DNA of 64,000 nt from Niveibacterium sp. 24ML (GTDB lineage: Bacteria > Pseudomonadota > Gammaproteobacteria > Burkholderiales > Rhodocyclaceae). A program made the translations under genes and the position numbers. Under the pieces are notes generated by a model, which saw only the letters and a list, made by a program, of their open reading frames with translations, was not told the origin of the DNA and searched no databases. The DNA lies in NCBI RefSeq assembly GCF_026586805.1, contig NZ_JAPFHA010000014.1:53652-117651 (forward strand). The letters run 5' to 3'. Of this stretch, positions 14,005 to 22,329 are shown in pieces (the stretch's first letter is position 1; each line of letters starts with the position of its first letter).

Positions 14005-17000
14005 GGCTCTTCCCTTCCTGCTGAAGTTCAGCAAGCGGGTGGTGCGGGGGGGCAATCAGCTCATCATCAGGCGTGCGCAGACGCCGGTCGATCACCAGTT
14101 TGTAGAACAGCGGCACGAAGAAGATTGCAAGGAAGGTCGCTGCGAGCATGCCGCCCATCACGCCGGTACCCACACTCTGCCGGGCTCCCGCGCCGGCGCC
14201 GGACGATATGGCCAGCGGCAGCACACCGAGGATGAAGGCGAGCGAGGTCATGATGATCGGGCGGAAGCGCAGGCGCGCCGCTTCGATCGCCGCCGCTGCG
14301 GGCGGATAGCCTTCCTGGTTCTTGAGCAAGGCGTACTCGACGATCAGGATCGCGTTCTTCGCGGCCAACCCCAACAGCGTCACCAGACCGATCTGGAAAT
14401 AGACGTCGTTGGTGAAGCCACGCAGCCACACCGCGGCCAGCGCGCCAAAGGTGCCAAAGGGCAAGGCGAGCAGCACAGAGATCGGCAGCGACCACTTCTC
14501 GTACAGCGCAGCGAGGATCAGGAACACCATCACCACCGCCATGCCCAGCGCGAGGCCGGAACTGCCGGACGAGCGCTTTTCCTGGAAGGATGAGCCAGTC
14601 CAGTCGTAGCTGAACTCGGGCGGCAGCACTTCCTTGGCGATGCGCTCGACTTCAGCGATCGCCTGGCCCGAGCTGTAGCCCGGCGCAGCATTGCCCAGCA
14701 GCTTCACCGCCGGCAGGTTGTTGTAGCGTTCCAGCAAATCGGGGCCTGCTGTGTAGTCGATGTGGGCAAAAGCCGACAGCGGCACCATCCCGCCCTTGCT
14801 GCTCTTCACATAGATGCGACCGATGTCGTCGGGCCGTTTGCGATAGCTCGAATCGGCGGACATCAAGACCTGCCAGGCACGGCCAGACTTGTTGAAGTCA
14901 TTGACGTAGTAAGTGCCCAGCGAAGCTGCCAGGGTGTTGAAGGCCTCATCAAGATTCACGCCCAGCGCCTTGGCCTTGTTGCGGTCCACATCCACGTACA
15001 ACTGTGGCGAGTTGGCGCGCCAGAGGGTCTGCACCCCGGCCAGCACCTTGCTCTGCGAGGCTGCCGCCTGGAAGGCGCCCACCACCTCGGCCATCTTCTT
15101 CGAGCCACCTTCGCCGCGGTTCTGGATGTAGAACTCGAAACCGCCCGTGCTGCCGAGGCCGAAGATCGCCGGTGGCGGGAAGGCCAGCACCAGCGCTTCC
15201 TTGATCCCGGCCGTCTTGGCGTATAGCTCGCCGACCAGCGCGGTCACCGGCACCTTGCGCTCGTCCCAGTGCTTCTGGGTCACGAAGAGGGTTGCGGCGC
15301 TGTTCTTGTAGCCGCCGCCGATGAAGTCGAAACCGGTGAAGGCCACGACGTCCTGGTTGGCAGGGTTCGATTGCACCGCTTCGATCACCTGCTTGACTAC
15401 CTTGTCGGTGCGCTCGAGCGAGGCGCCGTCCGGCAGGAACACGGCCGAGATGTAGAAGCCCTGGTCTTCGTCCGGCACCAGCGAGCCCGGCGTGAACTTC
15501 CACAAGCCGGCAGTGACCACCACCATGCCGATGAAGAGCAAGGCACCGATGGTGGAACGCTTGATGATCCAGGTCACACCACCGATGTAGCGGCCGGTGG
15601 CACGATGGAACCAGTCGTTGAAGCGCAGGAAAAAGCGGTGCGTCTGCTTGTGTTCGTGCTTGAGGATCAGCACGCACAATGCAGGCGTCATTGTCAGCGC
15701 GATGATGCCGGAGAGCGTCACCGAAATCGAAATCGTGATCGCGAACTGGCGGAACAACTCGCCGGTCAGCCCACCGAGGAAGGCAATCGGCACGAACACC
15801 GAACACAGCACCAGCACGATCGCGATGACCGGGCCGGTCACCTCCTTCATCGCCTGGATCGCTGCCTCGCGGGCGTGCAGCCCCTCTTCATGCATGATCC
15901 GCTCGACGTTTTCGAGCACCACGATTGCATCGTCAACCACGATACCGATCGACAAGACCATGCCGAACAGCGTGAGCGTGTTGATCGAGTAGCCCAGCAG
16001 ATGCAGCCCGGCGAAGGTACCGATCAGCGAGACAGGCACGGCGAGGGTCGGAATCAGCGTGGCGCGCCAGTTCTGCAGGAACAGGAAGACCACCAGGAAG
16101 ACCAGCACCATGGCCTCGGCAAGGGTCTTGAGTACCTCGCGGATCGACACCTCGACAAAGCGCGTGGTGTCGTAAGGCACGCTGTAGGTAAAGCCCTCGG
16201 GGAAGCGCTCGGACATGCCGGCGAGCGTCTTCTTCACCTCATCGGCAACGTCAAGCGCGTTGGCGCCCGGCTGCAGGAAGATGCCGACCAGGGTAGCGGG
16301 CTTGCCATTGATGCGGCCGATGAAGTCGTAGTCCTTCGCCCCGAGCTCTACCCGTGCCACCTCCTTGAGGCGCAGCGCAGAGCCATCCGGATTGGCCCGC
16401 ACAATGATGTTCTCGAACTCTTCAACGCTGGAGAGACGGCCCTTGGTGGTGACGGTGTAGACCATCTCCTGCCCTCCCGCAGTGGGCGCCTGCCCCACCT
16501 TGCCGGCCGCGAACTGCGCGTTCTGCTCATTCAAGGCCGCGGCGATATCCGCCACCGTCACCTTCATCTGCGTCATGCGATCCGGGCGGATCCACACGCG
16601 CATGGCGTAGTCCTTGGCGCCGAAGATCTGCACATTGGTCGTGCCGGGGATGCGCTTGAGCGCATCGAGCACGTTCAGCGTGACGTAGTTGGAGGTGTAG
16701 AGGTCGTCGTAGCGCCCATCAGGCGAGTAGAAGGCCAGCACCTGCAGGAAGGACGACGAGCCCTTCTCCACCGTCACGCCCTGGCGACGCACTTCCAGCG
16801 GCAGCTTTGCTTCGACCTGCTTGACGCGGTTATTGACGTTGAGCGCAGCCTGATCGACATCGGTGCCGATCTCGAAGGTCACCGCAATCGTCATCACGCC
16901 GCTGGATGTGGAGGTCGACTGCATGTACATCATGCCTTCGACACCGTTGATGGCGTTCTCGACGGTGGCGGCAACGGTCTGCTCCAGCACTTCGGCCGAA

Positions 17001-17158
17001 GCGCCGGGGTAGACCGCAGTCACCTGCACCACAGGCGGTGCGATTTCGGGGTACTGCGCAATCGGCAATACACGCATGGCCGCCAAGCCCGCCAGAACCA
17101 TGAAGATGGAAATGACGAAGGCGAAGATCGGCCTGTCTATGAAGAAACGGGAAAACAT
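13997..17158 (-). CDS. RND multidrug efflux pump inner-membrane subunit (AcrB/MexB, HAE1 family)
   Basis: A 1053-aa proton-driven pump of standard length. It starts MFSRFFIDRPIFAFVISIF, the family signature, and carries the proton-relay Asp pair at residues 409-410 (GIVVDDAIV), equivalent to Asp407/408 of E. coli AcrB. The TM10 segment AAKNAILIVEYAL contains the conserved Lys. Two large periplasmic loops and twelve membrane helices follow the AcrB plan. It captures drugs and other hydrophobic compounds from the periplasm and inner membrane and passes them to the outer-membrane channel. The adaptor stop lies 17 nt upstream and the channel gene overlaps its end. Confidence 0.96.
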   Translation of the reverse strand: MFSRFFIDRPIFAFVISIFMVLAGLAAMRVLPIAQYPEIAPPVVQVTAVYPGASAEVLEQTVAATVENAINGVEGMMYMQSTSTSSGVMTIAVTFEIGTDVDQAALNVNNRVKQVEAKLPLEVRRQGVTVEKGSSSFLQVLAFYSPDGRYDDLYTSNYVTLNVLDALKRIPGTTNVQIFGAKDYAMRVWIRPDRMTQMKVTVADIAAALNEQNAQFAAGKVGQAPTAGGQEMVYTVTTKGRLSSVEEFENIIVRANPDGSALRLKEVARVELGAKDYDFIGRINGKPATLVGIFLQPGANALDVADEVKKTLAGMSERFPEGFTYSVPYDTTRFVEVSIREVLKTLAEAMVLVFLVVFLFLQNWRATLIPTLAVPVSLIGTFAGLHLLGYSINTLTLFGMVLSIGIVVDDAIVVLENVERIMHEEGLHAREAAIQAMKEVTGPVIAIVLVLCSVFVPIAFLGGLTGELFRQFAITISISVTLSGIIALTMTPALCVLILKHEHKQTHRFFLRFNDWFHRATGRYIGGVTWIIKRSTIGALLFIGMVVVTAGLWKFTPGSLVPDEDQGFYISAVFLPDGASLERTDKVVKQVIEAVQSNPANQDVVAFTGFDFIGGGYKNSAATLFVTQKHWDERKVPVTALVGELYAKTAGIKEALVLAFPPPAIFGLGSTGGFEFYIQNRGEGGSKKMAEVVGAFQAAASQSKVLAGVQTLWRANSPQLYVDVDRNKAKALGVNLDEAFNTLAASLGTYYVNDFNKSGRAWQVLMSADSSYRKRPDDIGRIYVKSSKGGMVPLSAFAHIDYTAGPDLLERYNNLPAVKLLGNAAPGYSSGQAIAEVERIAKEVLPPEFSYDWTGSSFQEKRSSGSSGLALGMAVVMVFLILAALYEKWSLPISVLLALPFGTFGALAAVWLRGFTNDVYFQIGLVTLLGLAAKNAILIVEYALLKNQEGYPPAAAAIEAARLRFRPIIMTSLAFILGVLPLAISSGAGAGARQSVGTGVMGGMLAATFLAIFFVPLFYKLVIDRRLRTPDDELIAPPHHPLAELQQEGKSHD

Positions 17159-17175
17159 GGATCAGCGCCTCCGGC

Positions 17176-18393
17176 TTATTGCTTCGGCGCTTGCGGCGCG
17201 GATTGGGCGGCGGGCGCTGCCGCGCCCACCTTGACCGGCGCACCGGGGAAGAAGATGCGGGCGGTGCCATCGACGATCACCTGGTCACCCGGCTTGAGGC
17301 CATCGCGAATCACCCAGGCGTTGGCCAGATCACCGTCGAGCTTCACCCACTCACCCACCTGCACCGGACGCGGCTGCGCAATCGTTGCGCCTTCCTTGCC
17401 TTGCCCCACGACATACACAAACTTGCCATTCGGCGAATCGAGCACTGCACGCTGCGGCAAGACCACCGCCTGCGGCCGCGTTGCGCCACTGAGGATCACG
17501 CGCACGAACTGGCCCGGCGCCAACTTGCCGTCGGCATTCGCAATGCTGGCCCGGGCGGCAAAGCTGCCGGTGTTCGCATCGGCCTTGTAATCGCGGAAAT
17601 CGACGCGCCCCACACGATCGAGCATCGCGCCGTCAGAAAGCTTGAGCTTCACCGCAAAGCCTTCCTTGGGCAGCACCAGCTTGCCATTGGCCGCTTCGTC
17701 ACGCAGGCGCAGCGCTTCTTCCTCGCCCACGCCGTAATTGACATGGGCCGGATCGGTTTGCGCCAGCGTCGCCAGCAAGCTGTCGCCACCAGCCGCGACG
17801 AGGCCGCCTTCAACCTTGAGCGCACGGCCGGCAACGCCACCGAGCGGCGCGCGGACTTCGGTGTAGCCCAGATCGATGCGCGCCGTGGTCAGGTCTGCCT
17901 CGGCCGACTTCACGGCGGCGCGCGCCAATTCGAAGGCCGATGCCGCGTCGTCGCCTTCCTTCTGGCTGACAGCCTGCTCGGCCGCCAGGGGCTTGATCCG
18001 GTTGTATTCGCGCTCGGCCTGCTTGAGCCGGGCCTGCGCCTGCGCCAGTGCGGCTTCGGCGGCCGCCACGCGGGCACGGAAGGGCGCCGGATCGATCAGG
18101 AACATCGCCTGCCCGGCCTTGAGGACGCTGCCTTCCTCGTAAAGCCGCTTCTCGATGATGCCGGTAACCCGCGCACGCACCTCGATCTCGCGCGAACCTG
18201 CAACCTGACCGACGTACTCGAAATCCACCGGCACGTCGCGCAAGGCAACGGTGCTGACGACCACGTTGGCCGGCGGCATTCCGCCGTGCCCCTGTGGCCC
18301 GCCCTGCTTGCCGCAGGCCAAGAGAACCATCGAAAGGGCTGCAAGCGCGATGGCGTTGCGAGCCGGCAAGGGACTGATCCGGGAGCGATGCAT
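17176..18393 (-). CDS. RND efflux periplasmic adaptor (membrane fusion protein)
   Basis: A 405-aa AcrA/MexA-like lipoprotein. The signal ends MVLLAC with lipid-acceptor Cys27. The barrel-sandwich hybrid and alpha-helical hairpin contain VRARVTGIIEKRLYEEGSVL and the coiled region rich in Ala and Gln near residues 95-165, followed by the beta-barrel and the C-terminal RAVLDSPNGKFVYVV segment. It bridges the inner-membrane pump and the outer-membrane channel. The ATG at 18393 was chosen because AGAGGAT lies about 7 nt upstream and it begins the signal peptide; upstream in-frame codons run into the promoter and operator. It is the first gene of the efflux operon. Confidence 0.94.
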   Translation of the reverse strand: MHRSRISPLPARNAIALAALSMVLLACGKQGGPQGHGGMPPANVVVSTVALRDVPVDFEYVGQVAGSREIEVRARVTGIIEKRLYEEGSVLKAGQAMFLIDPAPFRARVAAAEAALAQAQARLKQAEREYNRIKPLAAEQAVSQKEGDDAASAFELARAAVKSAEADLTTARIDLGYTEVRAPLGGVAGRALKVEGGLVAAGGDSLLATLAQTDPAHVNYGVGEEEALRLRDEAANGKLVLPKEGFAVKLKLSDGAMLDRVGRVDFRDYKADANTGSFAARASIANADGKLAPGQFVRVILSGATRPQAVVLPQRAVLDSPNGKFVYVVGQGKEGATIAQPRPVQVGEWVKLDGDLANAWVIRDGLKPGDQVIVDGTARIFFPGAPVKVGAAAPAAQSAPQAPKQ

Positions 18394-18450
18394 GTTTGAA
18401 TCCTCTGCGTGGGGAGCGCGTGCCCCGGCCAGGCGCCGGGACATCATGAA

Positions 18451-18479
18451 TTGACAACGAATGCGAATTTTAGATACAT
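18451..18479 (+). promoter_or_regulatory. Predicted promoter of the tetR gene
   Basis: TTGACA (18451-18456) is a consensus -35. With a 17-nt spacer the -10 would be ATACAT (18474-18479), which overlaps the left arm of the operator. A repressor bound there would block this promoter as well, giving autoregulation. Confidence 0.45.
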
Positions 18480-18496
18480 ACACGAATGTTTGTAAA
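18467..18496 (-). promoter_or_regulatory. Predicted promoter of the efflux operon
   Basis: On the minus strand TTTACA (18491-18496) and TAAAAT (18467-18472) are separated by 18 nt, a good sigma-70 pair upstream of the adaptor gene. The spacer contains the palindromic TetR operator. This is sequence prediction only. Confidence 0.55.
18475..18494. promoter_or_regulatory. AcrR/TtgR-type operator palindrome
   Basis: TACATACA (18475-18482) and TGTTTGTA (18487-18494) form an inverted repeat with a 4-nt centre and one mismatch in eight. The arms resemble the published AcrR operator of E. coli (TACATACATT on one side, AATGTATGTA on the other). The site lies inside the predicted efflux promoter spacer and over the -10 of the tetR promoter, which is where a dual repressor site should be. 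Confidence 0.75.
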
Positions 18497-18592
18497 TCGG
18501 TAATCGTGTCATTCTGTGCCGCGCCCGTCACTTCAGCGCATAGCCTGAGTCCGCCGCGTTACAGAGCGCCAAGCCTTACAATAGTTGGAATC

Positions 18593-19207
18593 ATGGTCAG
18601 ACGAACGAAAGAACAAGCCGAAGCCACGCGCGAGCAGTTGCTCGACGCTGCCGAAGCCCTTTTTTGCAACACCGGCGTCGCCTCGACCACGCTGGACCTG
18701 ATCGCGCGTGCCGCGGGGGTCACACGCGGGGCGGTGTACTGGCATTTCAAGAACAAGGCTGAGATCTTCGAGGCGGTGTGCGATCGCGCCACCTCGCCGA
18801 TGGGAACGATGCTCGACACGCTCGCCAATGACCCGGGCGACGATCCGCTGGGTGCGCTCGAGCGCCAGGCCGGAGACATCCTCATCCTGGTTGCGACCGA
18901 CGCGCGCATTCGATCAGTGCTCGAAATCCTCTTTCGCGGCTTTGACGGCGGGCCGGAGTTTGCCGAGTACCTCGCCCGCGAAGAACAGAACAAAAGGCAG
19001 TGCCGCTGCCAGATCCAGTCGATTCTCGAAGTCGCCGTGGCACGAAATCAGTTGCCGCCCCACGTCAAACCCGCGGATGCCGCCGTCGCGGTCACCGCCT
19101 TCGTCGGCGGATTGATGCACGACTGGGTGATCGATCAGGACTACGACCTCGCCAACATGGCACGCTGGCTCACAAAGATCTTCTTCAACGGGCTCAGACA
19201 CGGCTAA
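18593..19207 (+). CDS. TetR family transcriptional repressor of the efflux operon (AcrR-like)
   Basis: A 204-aa TetR regulator. The N-terminal HTH contains the family signature ARAAGVTRGAVYWHFKNKAE, and the rest is an all-helical ligand-binding domain of AcrR/TtgR type. It is divergent from the efflux operon with a palindromic operator between them, so it very likely represses the pump and is released by pump substrates (family knowledge plus inference). The start at 18593 (MVRRTKEQAEATREQL) matches the usual AcrR N-terminus; the preceding Shine-Dalgarno sequence is weak (TTGGAA). No other gene follows in its operon. Confidence 0.93.
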   Translation: MVRRTKEQAEATREQLLDAAEALFCNTGVASTTLDLIARAAGVTRGAVYWHFKNKAEIFEAVCDRATSPMGTMLDTLANDPGDDPLGALERQAGDILILVATDARIRSVLEILFRGFDGGPEFAEYLAREEQNKRQCRCQIQSILEVAVARNQLPPHVKPADAAVAVTAFVGGLMHDWVIDQDYDLANMARWLTKIFFNGLRHG

Positions 19208-19776
19208 GCCGGCGTCGCTCGCCCTACCCCCTCCCCGCTTGCAGCAGCTTGCAACCTGAAGGCTCTGGCTACTCTGCTGCGCACCCTGAAAGTGCCGCAC
19301 TCGGCAAAGCCCTTGCTGCGCCCCTATCGCGCGTGAGGACAAGGCTTGCTGCATGTTTTCAGAACATGCGGGGCATCCGCAGCCCGTGCGTTGCAAGCAG
19401 CGCCTCGAACCGGCCACTGCGATCGAAGATCGCAAACTCGTACTCCGACAGAACAGGGCCGCCCACAAAATCGCCCTGCAGATCGAAAGCGTGACCCGTA
19501 CGACCAATGAGAACGCCGCAGCCTCGAGCAAGCCTGCCAAAGACGCACGCAACCTTGATACGCTTGCGCCAGGGCTGCTGGCAGCGCCGCCGCAATTGAG
19601 GGGCTGATCCAGCGGGCCGCCCTGACCCCGCTGCGCGAAATTCCAGTGCCCGGCGACGTGCGAAGTGCCGCGTCCACGCTAGAATCGCGCACGCTTCACC
19701 GGGGCGGACTGCCTCCTCTGCGCAAAGCCTGAGCCTTGCACCCGCAGCGGCCGCAAGTCAGGCCCACCGAACCCCT
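19208..19776. other. 569-nt stretch with no recognised gene upstream of tRNA-Leu
   Basis: No known protein family appears in any frame. The one segment with coding character is the minus-strand frame ending at 19359, listed separately. A TAGAAT at 19680-19685 could be a -10 box for the tRNA but lies about 90 nt upstream of it, and I see no matching -35. Confidence 0.5.
19359..19595 (-). pseudogene. Unrecognised short open frame, possible gene remnant
   Basis: A 78-codon frame. Its last 45 codons read like real protein (GHAFDLQGDFVGGPVLSEYE and then FAIFDRSGRFEALLATHG) with the codon choices of neighbouring genes (CTG, GGC, GAT, CGC). The first 30 codons are Arg- and Cys-rich and look non-coding. 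It could be the surviving 3' end of a decayed gene or a small real gene with a later start. I do not recognise the family. No ribosome binding site supports the ATG at 19595. Confidence 0.28.
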
Positions 19777-20080
19777 GCCGGGGTGGTGAAATTGGTAAAC
19801 ACAGCGGACTTAAAGAATTGAGCACCGGGCGGTGAAAGCCCCCGCGTGAATCCCTTCAAATTCGGCGAAACCCCTGGCCCGCGCGCCGAGGCAACGCCGA
19901 GCCAAGCCCGGAAACGGGAAGGTGTAGAGACTAGACGGAGGGCACCTAAGGCGGACAACCGCTACGGTGAAGGCATAGTCCAGCGCACGAACCGGCCACT
20001 GGGCCGGGCATCGAAAGATGTGGTGTGACGAAAATCCGCCGGAGTAATCCTTGCCGGTTCGAGTCCGGTCCCCGGCACCA
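19777..20080 (+). tRNA. tRNA-Leu(UAA), interrupted by a group I intron; CCA encoded
   Basis: The exons are 19777-19811 and 20031-20080. The acceptor stem is GCCGGGG (19777-19783) paired with CCCCGGC (20070-20076), followed by discriminator A and encoded CCA (20078-20080). The D-arm is GTG...CAC. The anticodon stem is GCGGA (19804-19808) with TCCGC (20035-20039), and the joined loop is CTTAAAA with anticodon TAA. There is a long variable arm, typical of class II tRNA-Leu, and the T-arm contains GGTTCGAGTCC. The intron splits the anticodon between U34 and A35. Without splicing the tRNA cannot read UUA/UUG codons. Confidence 0.95.
19812..20030 (+). ncRNA. Self-splicing group I intron (IC3-like) in the tRNA-Leu(UAA) anticodon
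   Basis: A 219-nt intron with no open reading frame. The 5' exon ends in U (19811), which can pair as U-G with the guide in AATTGAG, and the intron ends in omega-G at 20030. Core blocks match the Azoarcus tRNA-Ile intron as I remember it: TCAAATTCGGCGAAACC (19856-19872), GGCAACGCCGAGCCAAGC (19890-19907), AAGGTGTAGAGACTAGACGG (19919-19938) and GGTGAAGGCATAGTCCAG (19966-19983). AGACTA and TAGTCC are the two strands of P7, which holds the guanosine-binding site. The insertion point is the one used by cyanobacterial and plastid tRNA-Leu introns, whereas the core is proteobacterial in style. It should splice without protein. Confidence 0.94.
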
Positions 20081-20391
20081 GCTATCGCGCCCCGAACGCC
20101 ACATGCCCCCGCAGCAGTGTCGCGCGCACACCGCGCTTCCGCTTTCGAGGTGCGCCCCAAAAATGTGCGCGGCACACCCACTGGGCTTTGGGGCGAGAAC
20201 GGATGGCGGCGCCAAAACGAGCGGCGCTGTCAGCAATGCTCCCTCGGTTGTCCGCAGCAGCGCGCGTTCGCGTGGCGACGGCAAGAAATGCGGATAGACG
20301 CGGTCACAGGAAGGAACACGGGCATCACGCCCTGACGGGCGCAAACAGCCCTGCACGCAAACCGAAGGTACGGTCTGAACCAGGCCGACAC
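20081..20391. other. 311-nt intergenic stretch, nothing recognised
   Basis: It lies between the tRNA-Leu CCA and the stop of the glucokinase-HexR gene. Several short open frames exist on the plus strand, but none has a ribosome binding site or a recognisable domain. I see no strong hairpin with a T-run for the tRNA transcript or the converging gene. Confidence 0.5.
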
Positions 20392-22329
20392 TCAGCCGGC
20401 GACGTGCGAAATCCGCGTGCGCAGCGCCGGCTCAGCTTCAAACGGACGTTCGCCGTCGTGCTGTGTAATCGCGTTGAGGGCCCGTTCCGGGTTGTCCGCA
20501 TCGCGTTGCAACGCAACGCCAACCGCAAGAACGTCAATCACAACGAGCTGAAGAATGCGCACGATCATCGAGACGAATGTCTGGCCATCCTCAACATGAT
20601 CGAGCCCGATACAGACGGTCGCCTTGCGCGCCAGCGGGCTCTTGCTCGCGGTGATCGCAATCACGTCGGCGCCCGCAGCCAGCGCCGCGTCCACAGCACG
20701 CAAGAGGTCGGACGGGCGCCCCGAGGTCGATACGGCAAGCACCACATCGCCGGGCCCGAGGCACTCGGCCGACTGCAACTGCAGGTGCGCGTCGGAGTAG
20801 GAAACACACGGCACGCGGAAGCGGAAGAACTTCAGTTGCGCATCGAGCGCAACGACGGCGGAATTGCCGATCGCGTAGAACTCCAGGCGCTTCGCATGCC
20901 GCAGCAGGCTGGTCGCCTCTTCGATTGCCGCAACGTTGATCGAATCGCGAAAACGCAGGATCGCCGACGCGGTGTTCTCCATCACTTTGGCACTGATGTC
21001 GGGGGCGGAATCACCGTCCTTGACCTGGCTGTGACGGACCGGCACCGTGCCGGTCAGCCCGGAAGCAAGCTTGAGTTTGAAATCTGACAAGCCCTGGAAT
21101 CCAAGCGAGCGGCAGAATCGGATCACCGTCGGCTGGCTCACCTCCGCCTGGCGCGCGATCTCGATGATCGGGTCGTTGAGCACCGCGCGGGGCCGGGCAA
21201 GCACGAGTTGCGCAACCCGCTGCTCAGCCTTTGAGAGCGAGTCTCCCGCCGCGCGGATACTGTCGAGGAGCGAGCTTTCTCCTTCGCCACGGCCGCGCAA
21301 GGTATCCGCAAGGATCGCCGACACGCCATGAAAGGCCGGATACGGCGCCGTAATCACGTAGGTGGGAATCGCGGCCAGGTACTCGGCGAATCGCCCCTTG
21401 GCTTCGAATCGTGCGCGGAACGGCGAATGTTCAAAGCGCGCACCAAGGCGCGGAACAATTCCGCCGCCGATGTAGATGCCACCGAGCGCCCCCAGTGTCA
21501 CCGCGAGATTCGATGCCACCGTGCCCAGCATGGAACAGAAGCAGTCAAGGGTTTCCACGCAAACCGGGTCCGTTCCCGCAACCGCAGCCTCTACCACATC
21601 CTTGGCTTGGCGCGGCAAGGGTGCCACGCCCGCACGCTCGCACAGGGCACGATAGGTGAGTTCGATGCCCGGCCCTGAGATCAGTCGCTCACCCGACACA
21701 TGCGGGAGTCGCTTCATGCAGTAGCGCAGAACATCCAGTTCGCGCTCGTCGTTCGGAGCAAAACTGGTGTGCCCGCCTTCGCTTCCGAGCGTGACCCAGC
21801 GGTCTTCCGTCGGAATGAGCGCGGACACGCCGAGTCCGGTGCCAGGCCCGAGCAAGCCAATCACCGAGTTCGGTTGCGGTGATCCCCCGCCAATCTGCAC
21901 CCGCTGATCCGCGTTCAGATGCCGCAAGGCCATGGCCAGCGCGGTGAAGTCGTTCACCACAAGCAGCGTGGAAAAATCGAGCCGTTGCCTGACCTCCTCA
22001 ATCGAGAACGACCAATTCCGGTTAGTCATCCGTACAAGATCGCCGCCAATCGGGTTGGCGATTGCGATACCCGCGTGACTGACCCGCTTGAGCCCGACGC
22101 GCTTCAGATAAGCGCGCATCACGTCGGCCAATCCGGCATAGTCATCGCAGCGGAGGACTTCAATCGCGTCGAAGTGCCCGGGCGCCACCTCAAGCGCAAA
22201 GCGCGCATTGGTCGCGCCGACATCGGCAAGCAAGCGCGGACCATCAGCGAAAAACTTGCCGCGGCTCAAAACCGGCAGAAAGCCAGCAACCGAGGCTGCC
22301 ATTTGCCCCCCGGCTTTGCGATGAATCAC
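20392..22329 (-). CDS. Bifunctional glucokinase / HexR (RpiR family) transcriptional regulator
   Basis: A 645-aa fusion. Residues about 30-340 are a bacterial glucokinase: phosphate-binding [14 protein letters not shown], catalytic [18 protein letters not shown] and GGGIVPRLG. Residues about 365-440 are an RpiR-type HTH ([18 protein letters not shown]) and about 470-610 a SIS sugar-phosphate-binding domain ([19 protein letters not shown]). HexR represses Entner-Doudoroff genes and is released by KDPG; glucokinase makes glucose 6-phosphate in the cytoplasm. The same fusion is known from Burkholderia-type genomes. The GTG start overlaps the upstream reductase stop by 4 nt (GTGA), with GGGAAG upstream; an ATG at 22302 is possible. 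Confidence 0.93.
   Translation of the reverse strand: MIHRKAGGQMAASVAGFLPVLSRGKFFADGPRLLADVGATNARFALEVAPGHFDAIEVLRCDDYAGLADVMRAYLKRVGLKRVSHAGIAIANPIGGDLVRMTNRNWSFSIEEVRQRLDFSTLLVVNDFTALAMALRHLNADQRVQIGGGSPQPNSVIGLLGPGTGLGVSALIPTEDRWVTLGSEGGHTSFAPNDERELDVLRYCMKRLPHVSGERLISGPGIELTYRALCERAGVAPLPRQAKDVVEAAVAGTDPVCVETLDCFCSMLGTVASNLAVTLGALGGIYIGGGIVPRLGARFEHSPFRARFEAKGRFAEYLAAIPTYVITAPYPAFHGVSAILADTLRGRGEGESSLLDSIRAAGDSLSKAEQRVAQLVLARPRAVLNDPIIEIARQAEVSQPTVIRFCRSLGFQGLSDFKLKLASGLTGTVPVRHSQVKDGDSAPDISAKVMENTASAILRFRDSINVAAIEEATSLLRHAKRLEFYAIGNSAVVALDAQLKFFRFRVPCVSYSDAHLQLQSAECLGPGDVVLAVSTSGRPSDLLRAVDAALAAGADVIAITASKSPLARKATVCIGLDHVEDGQTFVSMIVRILQLVVIDVLAVGVALQRDADNPERALNAITQHDGERPFEAEPALRTRISHVAG

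Noticed and set aside
15269..17590. Long open frame of 773 codons on the plus strand opposite the RND pump.
   Set aside because: It is a shadow of the pump gene; its translation is rich in His, Arg, Asp and Gln and has no domain.
19777..20080. Reading the tRNA-Leu region as a pseudogene because of its 219-nt insertion.
   Set aside because: Both exons are intact, join to a perfect anticodon stem-loop, and the insert has a full group I core with proper splice-site nucleotides.
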